Part shown: positions 1-8,094 of the stretch, piece by piece
Position numbering within the stretch: position 1 is the stretch's first letter
Layout of the letters: each line of letters opens with the position of its first letter
Assembly (NCBI GenBank): GCA_016928125.1
Contig: JAFGLK010000093.1
Coordinates: forward strand, 1 to 8,528
Origin: Anaerolineae bacterium
Lineage (GTDB): Bacteria > Chloroflexota > Anaerolineae > UBA1429
Direction: 5' to 3'
DNA: 8,528 nucleotides
Notes under the pieces: generated by a model
What the model saw: only the letters and a program-made list of their open reading frames with translations
Databases searched by the model: none
What the model was told of the DNA's origin: nothing
Program-made: the position numbers and the translations under genes

Positions 1-1
1 T

Positions 2-1093
2 ACGGCCACTGCAATACCCCAAGAGAGCCCTACCCCGCCCGTTCCGACAGACGAGGCGCCACGTCCCATGGCCCTCGAGTCATTGAGCGCCTCCGAGATG
101 GAAGCTGTTCTCGATATCGCCGAGGCCTTGACGATCCAGGTTTATGAACGGGTCAGCCCCTCGGTGGTCAATATCACGAGCAAGGCGCTCGAGTTGGGTT
201 TCTATGGGGTCTATCCTTCGGAGGGCTCAGGTTCCGGTTTCTTTATCGACACGGATGGGCATATTGTGACCAACTATCACGTGATCGAGGGCGCCCAAAG
301 CGTCGAGGTCACTCTCCTGGACGGAACCGTCGTGCCGGCTGAGGTGGTGGGCGCCGATGCCTTCAGCGACTTGGCTGTGCTGCGCGTCGATGTGAAACCA
401 GAGGAGAGCCTTCCCGTCGACATGTCTTTCGAGGGCGATTTGCGTGTGGGGCAGCGAGCGATCGCGATTGGCAACCCCTTTGGGCTCAACTGGACTCTGA
501 CGACGGGCGTGGTCAGCTCGCTGGGGCGCCCTTTGCAGATCTCGGAGGACCGGATCATCTATGATGTGGTTCAGACCGATGCCGCCATCAATCCCGGCAA
601 CTCGGGTGGGCCGCTACTGAACTCCCAGGGACAGCTCATCGGCGTGAATAGCGCCATCCGTTCCGGGGCGGAGAATATCGGTTTTGCAATTCCCCTGACT
701 ACCGTGCGGCGAGTGGTGCCAGAACTGATCGCCAAAGGCTACTACAGCCATCCCTGGCTAGGGCTCACGGGCTATCGCTTGTTCCCAGAACTCGCGCGTC
801 GCCTCGAGTTGCCCGTGGAGCGTGGGCTGCTGGTGGCCCGTATCTATGACGAGGGCCCCGCCGCCGACGCAGGCCTGCGCGGCGCAAGCCGCGAGGTCAT
901 CCTGGGCCGAACGCGGCTTTTGGTCGGCGGCGATATCGTTGTCGCTCTCGATGATCAACCGATTGACAGCAATGCCGCCCTGACTCAGTATTTGGAGACG
1001 CGTACCCGCGTGGGCCAAAAGGTCAAAGTGAGCTTCTACCGAGGCGATCGCTTGTTGTCCGCCTTGGCGACCGTGGCAGAACAGCCACGCTGA
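2..1093 (+). CDS. HtrA/DegP-family serine protease with one PDZ domain, 5' partial
   Basis: This is a trypsin-like HtrA protease, expected to degrade or bind misfolded proteins outside the cytoplasm. Numbering from the ATG at 68, the catalytic triad is His71 (in TNYHVIEGA), Asp101 (in SDLAVLRV) and Ser179 (in GNSGGPLL). A single PDZ domain covers about residues 228-338 and contains a GLRG...[13 protein letters not shown] stretch typical of substrate-binding HtrA PDZ domains. The frame stays open from base 2 to the ATG at 68, and that ATG has no Shine-Dalgarno sequence. The 22 codons upstream are rich in Pro, Thr and Glu, like the linker that follows an export signal or membrane anchor. The true start is therefore probably before the window, and the ATG at 68 is an internal Met. 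The stop is 44 nt before hspR with no terminator between them, so the two may be co-transcribed. The family call is very secure; which Deg paralog it is cannot be told. Confidence 0.95.
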   Translation, partial: TATAIPQESPTPPVPTDEAPRPMALESLSASEMEAVLDIAEALTIQVYERVSPSVVNITSKALELGFYGVYPSEGSGSGFFIDTDGHIVTNYHVIEGAQSVEVTLLDGTVVPAEVVGADAFSDLAVLRVDVKPEESLPVDMSFEGDLRVGQRAIAIGNPFGLNWTLTTGVVSSLGRPLQISEDRIIYDVVQTDAAINPGNSGGPLLNSQGQLIGVNSAIRSGAENIGFAIPLTTVRRVVPELIAKGYYSHPWLGLTGYRLFPELARRLELPVERGLLVARIYDEGPAADAGLRGASREVILGRTRLLVGGDIVVALDDQPIDSNAALTQYLETRTRVGQKVKVSFYRGDRLLSALATVAEQPR

Positions 1094-1137
1094 GCAGACG
1101 CCTATCTGGCCCATGTCGGTTTTGGAAGGAGATAGCC

Positions 1138-1566
1138 ATGACTGACCGACTACCAGACGATGAACCCTGCTATGTGATCAGTGTAGCTGCCAAGCTTGTG
1201 GAATTGCATCCGCAGACGTTGCGATACTATGATCGAATTGGGCTCATCAAGCCTTCGCGCACCAGCGGACGCATCCGGCTATACTCACAGCGCGACATCG
1301 AAGAGCTGCGCAGGATCGTACGTCTCACCGAAGATCTGGGCGTCAATCTAGCAGGTGTCGAGGTCATCATGCATATGTCTCGGCGCATCGAGGAGCTCCA
1401 GCGCAGACTTGGGACCGTACAAGAGCAGTCTGCAGCTGAGATCAACGCCCTGCGTCGACAAGTGCAACAGCTCGAGCAAAAGGAGGCGGACAGAAGCGAG
1501 ACCTATCAGGTGATAAATGTATCGGCTAGGGAGATCAAGAGCAAGCCCGAGGAGAAAAAACCATGA
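1138..1566 (+). CDS. hspR: HspR-like MerR-family heat-shock repressor
   Basis: A 142-residue MerR-family DNA-binding protein. The winged helix-turn-helix occupies about residues 12-75: [20 protein letters not shown], then a wing with [16 protein letters not shown], then [20 protein letters not shown]. The HPQTLRYY and [15 protein letters not shown] stretches are hallmarks of HspR, which in actinobacteria represses dnaK and clpB operons. Residues 80-116 form a charged heptad-like helix suited to dimerisation, and the tail (128-142) is Lys/Glu-rich. There is no cysteine cluster or effector domain, which argues against a metal- or drug-sensing MerR protein. The start is supported by AAGGAG at 1126-1131, 6 nt before the ATG. 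The stop codon overlaps the next gene's start (ATGA at 1563-1566). HspR normally binds inverted CTTGAGT/ACTCAAG repeats (HAIR); no convincing copy was seen here, so its operator may lie upstream of the window. Confidence 0.9.
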   Translation: MTDRLPDDEPCYVISVAAKLVELHPQTLRYYDRIGLIKPSRTSGRIRLYSQRDIEELRRIVRLTEDLGVNLAGVEVIMHMSRRIEELQRRLGTVQEQSAAEINALRRQVQQLEQKEADRSETYQVINVSAREIKSKPEEKKP

Positions 1567-2645
1567 GCAACCACAAAGAGCTGCAGGCCCTGGTTGAGTT
1601 CAGCGGTTCGCGCGGGGTCCTAAGCGTCTATCTCGACACCGATCTCTCGGCACAGTCCAAGGATGCGGTCAAGTTGGTCTTCAGGGAGCTCGTCAAGGAC
1701 CTGGATTCAGGCGCAAACGAGGATGTGGAGGCACTGCAGAGGTTTCTGGAATTCGAGTATGACTGGCAATCGCGTGGCCTGGCGGTGTTTGCCTCGGGCG
1801 ACGAGTTGTGGCGTGTCGTGCCTCTGCCCATCTCGGTGGCCTCTCAGGCCTGGTACACGAGCAGACCTTATCTGCCACTGCTCACCGATATCGTGGATCG
1901 CTTTGGCGAGTATAGCATCGCCCTGATCGACAAAGAGAGCGTGCGTCTGTTCTCAGTTGGCTGGGGCAAGATTCAGTCCGAGACCGAATCCTATGGCGAG
2001 GAGCTCAAACGGCACAGACAGGAAGGCTGGTATGCGGCCGGCTATCAACGCCACGAGGACAATCTGGCGCTCCACAATCTCAAGCAGGCGATTGAGGTTG
2101 TGCAGGACTACTGTCAACGAAAACAGTGCAAACGGCTCATGCTGGGTGGCAGCGCCGATGTGCTGGCCCAGTTCAAGGAGCTGGCGCCCAACCCGTTACT
2201 TGACCGCGTCGTCGGCGAGTTCACCATCCATATGACCGCCTCCCCGGCCGAAATCCTGCACCGCTCTTTGGACATCGCTTATCAGACTGACCTAGAGGAG
2301 GAGGAGCGTATCGTGGCAGAGGCTATCACCGCTGCCGCCAAGGGGGGCGCGGGCGTGACGGGCGCCACGGATACCCTTTACGCGCTGCACCATGGGCAGG
2401 TGCGAATCCTTCTGGCTGCGGAGAGCTTTCACACGCCCGGATACATCTGCAACCACTGCGGCTATCTGTCCGCCGATGCGCATGATGAGTGCCCCATCTG
2501 TAAGAACGTCGAGATCGACAAGACGCCGGATATAGTCAACATCGCCATTCACAAGGCGATCGAGACGGGTGCGAAGGTGAACATCGTGCGCGAGAATGCC
2601 ATGCTCCAAGAGGCGGGCGGCATCGCGGCCATTCTGCGCTACTGA
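1563..2645 (+). CDS. eRF1-like protein, baeRF/Vms1-type (baeRF family 10-like)
   Basis: A 360-residue protein related to archaeal and eukaryotic class-1 release factors. The N-terminal part (1-110; [10 protein letters not shown]) and the central part (115-240; a [15 protein letters not shown] helix start, then [10 protein letters not shown] and VTAS-like [12 protein letters not shown]) match bacterial eRF1-like (baeRF) proteins. The C-terminal part (245-360) resembles eRF1 domain 3 and ends in [10 protein letters not shown], very close to the eRF1 ending GFGGIGGILRY. Cys296, Cys299, Cys310 and Cys313 form a CxxC-x10-CxxC zinc-ribbon site, as in archaeal aRF1. The GGQ loop that triggers peptidyl-tRNA hydrolysis is not intact: the equivalent place reads EGW (154-156), with a Gln only at 162. 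The likely role is handling peptidyl-tRNA or stalled ribosomes, not normal stop-codon termination. The start ATG overlaps the hspR stop and is preceded by GAGGAG at 1549-1554, which suggests translational coupling. Tandem stops (TGA TAG) end the gene. The family is fairly sure; the activity is inferred. Confidence 0.82.
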   Translation: MSNHKELQALVEFSGSRGVLSVYLDTDLSAQSKDAVKLVFRELVKDLDSGANEDVEALQRFLEFEYDWQSRGLAVFASGDELWRVVPLPISVASQAWYTSRPYLPLLTDIVDRFGEYSIALIDKESVRLFSVGWGKIQSETESYGEELKRHRQEGWYAAGYQRHEDNLALHNLKQAIEVVQDYCQRKQCKRLMLGGSADVLAQFKELAPNPLLDRVVGEFTIHMTASPAEILHRSLDIAYQTDLEEEERIVAEAITAAAKGGAGVTGATDTLYALHHGQVRILLAAESFHTPGYICNHCGYLSADAHDECPICKNVEIDKTPDIVNIAIHKAIETGAKVNIVRENAMLQEAGGIAAILRY

Positions 2646-2653
2646 TAGATAGA

Positions 2654-2681
2654 GGGCGATCGGGGCCGGCCTCGATCGCCC
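2654..2681 (+). terminator. Hairpin between the eRF1-like gene and clpB; possible attenuator or terminator
   Basis: Bases 2654-2665 pair with 2670-2681 around a CCGG loop: a 12-bp stem with one G-U pair, starting 9 nt after the stop codon. No U-tract follows directly; the first T-run (TTTTGTTT, 2705-2712) is 23 nt away. It may reduce read-through into clpB, protect the upstream mRNA 3' end, or mark a processing point. A full intrinsic terminator is not supported. Confidence 0.4.
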
Positions 2682-2714
2682 AAGCTCACGAACTGACAGA
2701 TAGATTTTGTTTCT

Positions 2715-2720
2715 GGAGGA
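2715..2720 (+). promoter_or_regulatory. Ribosome binding site that sets the clpB start
   Basis: GGAGGA lies 7-8 nt before the GTG at 2728. It overlaps the coding frame if the upstream TTG at 2707 were used, and is about 14 nt from the ATG at 2734. The spacing favours the GTG start. Confidence 0.75.
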
Positions 2721-2727
2721 ATCATAC

Positions 2728-5349
2728 GTGTCAATGAGTCTTGATCGATATACTGAAAAAGCTCAGGCAGCCGTGCTCAGCGCCCGGGACTTGGCCCAGC
2801 AGTACAATCACAGCCAGATTGACGTCGAGCATCTGCTGCAAGCTTTGCTGCAGCAGAGCGATGGCGTGGTCCCGCAGATATTGGCCGCGTTGCACATCTC
2901 TGCAAATGAACTCGCCGCCACTCTCGAGAGGCAGCTGCAGAGCCTGCCCAAGGCCTATGGGCCGGTTCAGCGCGCCATCTCTGCACGCCTGAGCGAGGTG
3001 CTACAGGCTGCAAGCGGCGAGGCCGAGCGTATGCACGACGAGTATGTCTCGACGGAGCATCTGCTATTGGCCATCGCAGCCGTGGCCAAGGGCAAGGCGG
3101 GCGATGTTTTGCGCCAGGTTGGGCTGGATAGGGACCGCATCTACGGCGCCCTGACGAGCATTCGCGGATCGCAGCGGGTGACCGGGCAGAATCCCGAGGC
3201 CACCTATCAGGCGCTAGACAAGTACGCTCGCGATGTCACGGCGGCCGCGCGCCAGGGCAAACTGGATCCGGTGATCGGCCGCGATGAGGAGATCCGCCGC
3301 GTCATCCAGGTGCTTTCACGCCGCACAAAGAACAATCCGGTGCTCGTCGGTGAGGCGGGCGTCGGCAAGACGGCCATCGCCGAGGGGTTGGCGACCCGTA
3401 TCATCAGCGGCGACGTGCCCAAGGGGCTGCGCGACAAGCGCATCGTCTCGCTCGATTTGGGCGCGCTGGTGGCTGGCGCCAAGTATCGTGGCGAGTTCGA
3501 GGAGCGTTTGAAGGCCGTCCTCAAAGAGGTGCAAGAGTCCGAGGGGCGCATCATCCTGTTCATCGATGAGCTACATACGGTGGTGGGCGCCGGCGCGGCC
3601 GAGGGCTCTCTGGATGCCTCAAACATGCTCAAGCCGATGCTGGCGCGGGGGGAGTTGCATTGCATCGGGGCCACCACGATCAATGAGTACCGCAAATACA
3701 TCGAAAAAGACCCGGCACTCGAGCGCCGTTTCCAGCCGATCTTCATCGATCCGCCCTCGGTGGAACAGACCATCAGCATTCTGCGCGGCCTGAAGGAGCG
3801 CTATGAGGTGCATCACGGCGTGCGCATCCAGGATGCGGCCCTGATTGCCGCGGCGGTTCTCTCGGATCGCTACATCTCGGACCGGTTCCTGCCCGACAAG
3901 GCCATCGATCTGATCGATGAGGCGGCTGCAAGGCTGCGCATGGAGATCGACAGCTCGCCGCGGGAGATCGACGAGCGCGAGCGCCGCATCATGCAGCTCC
4001 AGATCGAGCAGCAGGCGCTCAGCAAAGAGCGCGACAAGGCCTCGCAGGAGCGGTTGGCCCGCATCACCGAGGAGCTGGCCAATCTGAATGAGGAACTCGC
4101 AGCGCTCAAGGGGCGTTATGAACGCGAACGGGCTCAGATCGAAAAGACGCAGCAGGCCAAGGCCCGCCTGGAGGAGCTCAGAACCCAGGCCGAGCAGGCC
4201 GAGCGGGCGGGGAACCTCGAGCTGGCCGCGCGACTGCGCTATTCCGATATCCTACAGCTCGAGCGTGAGCTACAGGAGATGGAGTCGCAGGTGACGGACG
4301 AGCAGGCCATGCTGCAACAAGAGGTCACTGAGGGCGATGTGGCCGAGTTGGTGGCCAAATGGACGGGCATTCCGGTCTCGAGGCTATTGGAGAGCGAGGT
4401 GGAGAAGCTCATCCAGATGGAAGCGCGCCTGCATGAGCGCGTGGTGGGGCAGGATCAGGCGGTGGAGGCCGTCTCCAACGCCGTGCGGCGCTCTCGCTCC
4501 GGCCTGCAAGACCCCAAGCGGCCGATCGGCACCTTCCTGTTCCTGGGACCGACCGGCGTGGGCAAGACCGAACTCGCACGCGCCCTGGCCGAGTTTCTTT
4601 TTGACGACGAAGATGCCATGATCCGGCTCGACATGAGCGAGTACCAGGAGCGCCACACGGTGGCGCGCATGATCGGCGCGCCCCCTGGGTACGTGGGCTA
4701 TGACGAAGGCGGGCAGCTCACCGAGGCGGTTCGGCGGCGGCCCTATTCCGTCATCCTGCTCGATGAGATCGAAAAGGCCCATCCCGAGGTCTTTAACGTG
4801 CTTTTGCAGATCTTTGATGATGGCCGCTTGACCGATGGCAAGGGGCGCACGGTCAACATGAAGAACACCGTGATCATCATGACCTCGAATGTGGGCAGCC
4901 AGTGGATCAGCGAACTGGACGCTACAGAGACCGAGGCCATACGTGACCGCGTTATGACGGCGCTGCGCCAGCAGTTCCGACCCGAGTTTCTGAACCGGAT
5001 CGACGAGGTGATCATCTTTCACGGGCTCACGCGCGAGCATCTCGCGCAGATTGTGGATATCCAGATCCGCCACTTGGAGCGGCTTCTGGCGGATCGCGAC
5101 ATCGGCCTGGAGATTTCGTCCCGAGCACGACAGGCCCTGACCGAAGAGGGATACGATCCGGTGTATGGCGCGCGACCGCTCAAGCGCACCATCCAACGTC
5201 GCATTCAGGATCCGCTGGCCATGGAGCTGCTGCAAGGGCGATTCCTGCCCGGCGAGAGGGTCTATGTGGACTATGTGCCGGCCGACGGCACTGATGCCGG
5301 GGAGTATGTTTTCGAGTGTCTAGAGACGCCTGAAGTGGCCGTCGCCTAG
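2728..5349 (+). CDS. clpB: ClpB-type AAA+ protein disaggregase (Hsp100)
   Basis: An 873-residue hexameric unfoldase that pulls polypeptides out of aggregates together with DnaK. Numbering from the GTG at 2728: a double-repeat Clp N-domain (about 3-145); AAA-1 with Walker A GEAGVGKT (208-215), pore-loop Tyr253 in [11 protein letters not shown], Walker B ILFIDE (276-281) and Arg fingers 333-334; a long coiled-coil M-domain (about 403-535) with the ClpB-typical [15 protein letters not shown] stretch; AAA-2 with Walker A GPTGVGKT (607-614), pore loop GYVG (654-657), Walker B VILLDE (675-680), [11 protein letters not shown], and the small-domain motif GARPLKR (814-820). The long M-domain and the lack of an [LIV]GF ClpP-docking loop (the region after SNVGSQW is short) identify ClpB, not ClpC or ClpA. 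All catalytic motifs are intact and the length is normal for ClpB. The N-terminal call rests on the RBS at 2715-2720. It sits 82 nt after the eRF1-like gene, separated by a hairpin. Confidence 0.95.
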   Translation: MSMSLDRYTEKAQAAVLSARDLAQQYNHSQIDVEHLLQALLQQSDGVVPQILAALHISANELAATLERQLQSLPKAYGPVQRAISARLSEVLQAASGEAERMHDEYVSTEHLLLAIAAVAKGKAGDVLRQVGLDRDRIYGALTSIRGSQRVTGQNPEATYQALDKYARDVTAAARQGKLDPVIGRDEEIRRVIQVLSRRTKNNPVLVGEAGVGKTAIAEGLATRIISGDVPKGLRDKRIVSLDLGALVAGAKYRGEFEERLKAVLKEVQESEGRIILFIDELHTVVGAGAAEGSLDASNMLKPMLARGELHCIGATTINEYRKYIEKDPALERRFQPIFIDPPSVEQTISILRGLKERYEVHHGVRIQDAALIAAAVLSDRYISDRFLPDKAIDLIDEAAARLRMEIDSSPREIDERERRIMQLQIEQQALSKERDKASQERLARITEELANLNEELAALKGRYERERAQIEKTQQAKARLEELRTQAEQAERAGNLELAARLRYSDILQLERELQEMESQVTDEQAMLQQEVTEGDVAELVAKWTGIPVSRLLESEVEKLIQMEARLHERVVGQDQAVEAVSNAVRRSRSGLQDPKRPIGTFLFLGPTGVGKTELARALAEFLFDDEDAMIRLDMSEYQERHTVARMIGAPPGYVGYDEGGQLTEAVRRRPYSVILLDEIEKAHPEVFNVLLQIFDDGRLTDGKGRTVNMKNTVIIMTSNVGSQWISELDATETEAIRDRVMTALRQQFRPEFLNRIDEVIIFHGLTREHLAQIVDIQIRHLERLLADRDIGLEISSRARQALTEEGYDPVYGARPLKRTIQRRIQDPLAMELLQGRFLPGERVYVDYVPADGTDAGEYVFECLETPEVAVA

Positions 5350-5359
5350 CGCCCCGTCA

Positions 5360-5384
5360 GCCCGGGGGGCTTGGCTCCCCGGGC
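5360..5384 (+). terminator. GC-rich hairpin after clpB; weak terminator or attenuator
   Basis: Bases 5360-5370 pair with 5374-5384 (GCCCGGGG arm against CCCCGGGC, with one G-U pair), starting 11 nt after the clpB stop. A T-rich stretch (CCTTTTGCTTTATAT) begins about 9 nt later, so the U-tract is displaced. It could terminate partially between clpB and clpC or define a processing site. Confidence 0.5.
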
Positions 5385-5417
5385 ACGCTATCCTTTTGCT
5401 TTATATCTGATTTTTCC

Positions 5418-5435
5418 TGCTCGGTATCCCGAGCA
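5418..5435. promoter_or_regulatory. Perfect dyad upstream of clpC; candidate operator or leader hairpin
   Basis: TGCTCGG and CCGAGCA form a perfect 7-bp inverted repeat around TATC, 42 nt before the clpC ATG. An AT-rich stretch (5391-5417), unusual in this GC-rich region, precedes it and could hold a promoter, although no clear -35/-10 pair was found. It does not match CIRCE, CtsR or HAIR consensus sites. A role as a repressor site or a 5'-UTR hairpin is possible but unproven. Confidence 0.35.
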
Positions 5436-5477
5436 AGGGTTCCGAATACATGAACTGAGAGTCTTTGAGGTGAAAAC

Positions 5478-7976
5478 ATGATCGGTTTCGATAGATTCAC
5501 AGAGCGAGCGCAAGAGGCCGCAACGCGGGCCTATGAAATCATGTTGCGCCATCGCCATAGCCAACTCGATACAGAGCACATCCTGTTGGCGCTGCTCGAG
5601 CAGCCTGACGGCGCTGTGTCCGACATCCTGGACGAACTGGATGTGGACGTCGAGCGGATCCGACAGCGCGTTGAGGATGTGCTCAAGGCCGGCCCCAAAG
5701 GCAGCGGCGTCGGCATCAATCCACAACAGGTCTATATCACACCGCGCGTCAAGCGGCTGATGGATGTGTCGAATGAAGAGGCCTCGCACATGCACGACGA
5801 GTTCATCTCGACCGAGCATCTCTTCCTGGGCATTCTGCGCGAAAGCGACAACGCCGCCTCGCGCATCTTGGCCGATGCGGGGGTGACCTACGACGCCTTT
5901 CAGGCGACGCTGGAGAACTACCGTGGGGGCCGCAAGGTCACCAGCGCTACGGCGGATACGCACTTTCGCACGCTGGAGAAGTACAGTCGCGATCTGACCC
6001 AGCTTGCCCGCGACGGCCGTTTGGATCCGGTCATCGGTCGCGACACCGAGATCATGCGCGTCCTGCAAGTGCTCTCGCGGCGCACCAAGAACAACCCGGT
6101 GCTCATCGGCGAGGCCGGCGTCGGCAAGACCGCCATCGTCGAAGGGCTGGCGCAAAAGATCGTGGTGGGCGACGTGCCCGAACCGCTCATGAACAAGCGC
6201 GTCATGTCTCTCGACCTGGGCGCCATGGTGGCCGGCGCGCGTTTCCGAGGCGAGTTTGAGGAACGGCTCAAGGCGGTGCTGGAGGAGATCGAGCAGGCTC
6301 AGGGGCAGATCATCATCTTTCTGGATGAGCTGCATACCGTGGTGGGTGCGGGGGCCGCTCAGGGCGCCATCGATGCCTCGAACATGATGAAACCCGCCCT
6401 GGCGCGCGGCGAGCTACGCTGCATCGGCGCCACCACTCTGAATGAGTATCGTCAGCACATCGAGCGGGATGCTGCCTTGGAGCGCCGCTTTGCCCCCATC
6501 TACATTGAGGAGCCCTCGATCGAGGAGTCGATCGAGATGCTTCGTGGGCTCAAGGATCGCTATGAGGACCACCATCAGGTCGAGATCACAGCCAGGGCCT
6601 TGGTGGCCGCCGTGCGTCTCTCGGACCGCTATGTGAAGGACAGGCACCTGCCCGACAAGGCCATCGACCTGATCGATGAGGCCGCCTCCAAGCTGCGCAT
6701 CGTGATGCACAGCTTGCCGCCCGAGCTGAAGGAGCTCCGTCTAGAGTTGATCCGGCTCGCCGAGCAGGAGGAGCAATTGGGCCAGGAGCGTAACTATGAG
6801 CGCGCTGCCCACATCCGTAGCGTGCGCCTCCAGAAAGAGATGGAGTTCACGGCCCAGCGGGCGGCCTGGCAGAAGGAAAAGGGCCTCGATGAGGTCGTGG
6901 ATGAGCAGGATATCGCCGGCATCGTCGCCATGTGGACGGGCATCCCGGTCAGTCGCCTGCAAGAGACGGAGACCGATCGCTTGCTCAACATGGAGGATCA
7001 TCTGCGGCAGCGCGTCGTCGGCCAAGATGAGGCTGTGGCCGCGGTGGCCGATGCGATCCGCCGGGCGCGAGCCGGCCTCAAAGATCCCCGACGCCCGATC
7101 GGCAGTTTCATCTTCTTGGGTTCGAGCGGCGTGGGCAAGACCGAGCTGGCCAAGGCTGTGGCCGAGTTCCTGTTCAATGACCCGGATGCGCTCCTGCAGA
7201 TCGACATGAGCGAGTACGGCGAACGGCATACCGTCTCGCGTCTGGTGGGCGCGCCGCCGGGCTATGTGGGCTATGATGAGGGCGGCCAGTTGACCGAGGT
7301 GGTGCGGCGGCGGCCCTATCAGGTGATCCTGTTCGACGAGATCGAAAAGGCGCATCCCGATGTCTGGAATGCCCTGCTGCAGATTCTAGAGGAGGGACGG
7401 CTGACCGACGGACATGGGCGTACGGTCGACTTTCGCAACACGGTGGTCATCATGACCTCAAATATCGGCACGCGCTTTGCCGCTCGCGGCGGCGGCGCGC
7501 TCGGATTCCCCGTGGGCGCGCCCACGGGCGAAGAGGAGCAGTTCGCCGACGATGTCTCCGAGAGCCTCAAGCGCACCTTCCGGCCCGAGTTCCTCAACCG
7601 TATCGACGAGGTGATCATCTTCCGGCGTCTCACGCGCGAGGACATGATCCAGATCGTGAGCATCCAGATGCGCGAGCTGCAGGAGCGCCTCACGGAGCAG
7701 GGCTTGACGATCGAGCTCTCTCCTAAAGCCGCCGAATGGCTGGCCTCCAAGGGCTACGACCCCGTCTTTGGGGCTCGCCCCTTGCGACGTATGATCCAGC
7801 GTTTTGTTGAGAGCCCGCTCTCCGGCAAGCTGCTGGAGGGCACCTTCAAAAGCGGCGACGCGGTCGTCGTGATCGTCGATGCCGAAGGCGACACCCTGGT
7901 CTTTCAGAAGAAGGATCAGGCGCTCCCAGGCGAGCAGGAAGCTGAGGCTCCCGCGATGGAGGACGCGGTGGTCTGA
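5478..7976 (+). CDS. clpC: ClpC-type AAA+ unfoldase of the ClpCP protease
   Basis: An 832-residue Hsp100 ATPase expected to unfold proteins and pass them to ClpP. Domains: double Clp N-repeat (about 4-148); AAA-1 with Walker A GEAGVGKT (211-218), pore-loop Phe256 in [11 protein letters not shown], Walker B IIIFLDE (278-284) and Arg fingers 336-337; a short middle region with a UVR-like helix pair (about 418-456, [19 protein letters not shown]); AAA-2 with Walker A GSSGVGKT (548-555), pore loop GYVG (595-598), Walker B VILFDE (616-621), [11 protein letters not shown] (701-711) and GARPLRR (765-771). The loop at 664-690 holds LGF (675-677), matching the [LIV]GF tripeptide that docks into ClpP. 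The short middle domain plus LGF separate it from ClpB. The second Walker A has SS where PT is usual, but the G-x4-GKT pattern is intact. The tail (813-832) is acidic and Ala/Pro-rich. The start is backed by GAGGTG at 5467-5472. No clpP or mcsAB lies in the window. Confidence 0.93.
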   Translation: MIGFDRFTERAQEAATRAYEIMLRHRHSQLDTEHILLALLEQPDGAVSDILDELDVDVERIRQRVEDVLKAGPKGSGVGINPQQVYITPRVKRLMDVSNEEASHMHDEFISTEHLFLGILRESDNAASRILADAGVTYDAFQATLENYRGGRKVTSATADTHFRTLEKYSRDLTQLARDGRLDPVIGRDTEIMRVLQVLSRRTKNNPVLIGEAGVGKTAIVEGLAQKIVVGDVPEPLMNKRVMSLDLGAMVAGARFRGEFEERLKAVLEEIEQAQGQIIIFLDELHTVVGAGAAQGAIDASNMMKPALARGELRCIGATTLNEYRQHIERDAALERRFAPIYIEEPSIEESIEMLRGLKDRYEDHHQVEITARALVAAVRLSDRYVKDRHLPDKAIDLIDEAASKLRIVMHSLPPELKELRLELIRLAEQEEQLGQERNYERAAHIRSVRLQKEMEFTAQRAAWQKEKGLDEVVDEQDIAGIVAMWTGIPVSRLQETETDRLLNMEDHLRQRVVGQDEAVAAVADAIRRARAGLKDPRRPIGSFIFLGSSGVGKTELAKAVAEFLFNDPDALLQIDMSEYGERHTVSRLVGAPPGYVGYDEGGQLTEVVRRRPYQVILFDEIEKAHPDVWNALLQILEEGRLTDGHGRTVDFRNTVVIMTSNIGTRFAARGGGALGFPVGAPTGEEEQFADDVSESLKRTFRPEFLNRIDEVIIFRRLTREDMIQIVSIQMRELQERLTEQGLTIELSPKAAEWLASKGYDPVFGARPLRRMIQRFVESPLSGKLLEGTFKSGDAVVVIVDAEGDTLVFQKKDQALPGEQEAEAPAMEDAVV
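7509..7528. repeat. 20-bp perfect palindrome inside clpC
   Basis: The two halves CCCGTGGGCG and CGCCCACGGG are exact reverse complements with no spacer. It lies in the codons just after the LGF loop (for PVGAPTG), so it may simply reflect Gly/Ala/Pro coding in GC-rich DNA. Confidence 0.6.
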
Positions 7977-8003
7977 GGCCGGTAGCGGATCAAACGCCAC
8001 GTT

Positions 8004-8046
8004 GCGCCCCTTTCAGGCTTCAAGAGTCTGGAAGGGGCGCTTTTTT
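8004..8046 (+). terminator. Strong rho-independent terminator of the clp block
   Basis: Bases 8004-8019 pair with 8025-8040 (16 bp, including two G-U pairs) around a 5-nt loop, followed directly by TTTTTT at 8041-8046. It starts 27 nt after the clpC stop and is by far the best terminator in the window, marking the end of the transcription block. Confidence 0.93.
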
Positions 8047-8094
8047 CGTGGTCCCATGTTGGGGCTCTGGGGCACGCGTGAGCGAAGGATGGCT

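Noticed and set aside
2691..2721. CTGACA (2693-2698) as a clpB -35 element
   Set aside because: A -10 at normal spacing would fall on the GGAGGA ribosome site (2716-2721), which bears no resemblance to TATAAT.
2707..2727. TTG at 2707 as the clpB start
   Set aside because: It has no upstream ribosome site and would place the good GGAGGA inside the gene; GTG at 2728 has proper spacing.
2740..2758. Possible HAIR-like site (CTTGATC ... ACTGAAA) at the start of clpB
   Set aside because: Each half matches only about 5 of 7 bases, the spacing is 5 not 7, and it lies within the clpB coding sequence.
4384..5235. 283-codon open frame on the minus strand within clpB
   Set aside because: It lies antisense to the conserved AAA-2 domain of ClpB, reads as His/Leu/Arg-rich low-complexity protein, and has no family features; a GC-rich shadow frame.
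5388..6335. 315-codon open frame on the minus strand over the clpC start
   Set aside because: It is antisense to the conserved ClpC N-domain and AAA-1, and its composition ([21 protein letters not shown]) is a typical reverse-complement shadow of AAA+ motifs.
2728..7976. clpB and clpC as a long direct DNA repeat
   Set aside because: Near-identical stretches such as the 20-bp matches at 4999-5018 and 7602-7621 encode universally conserved motifs; overall the genes are diverged paralogs, not a recent duplication.
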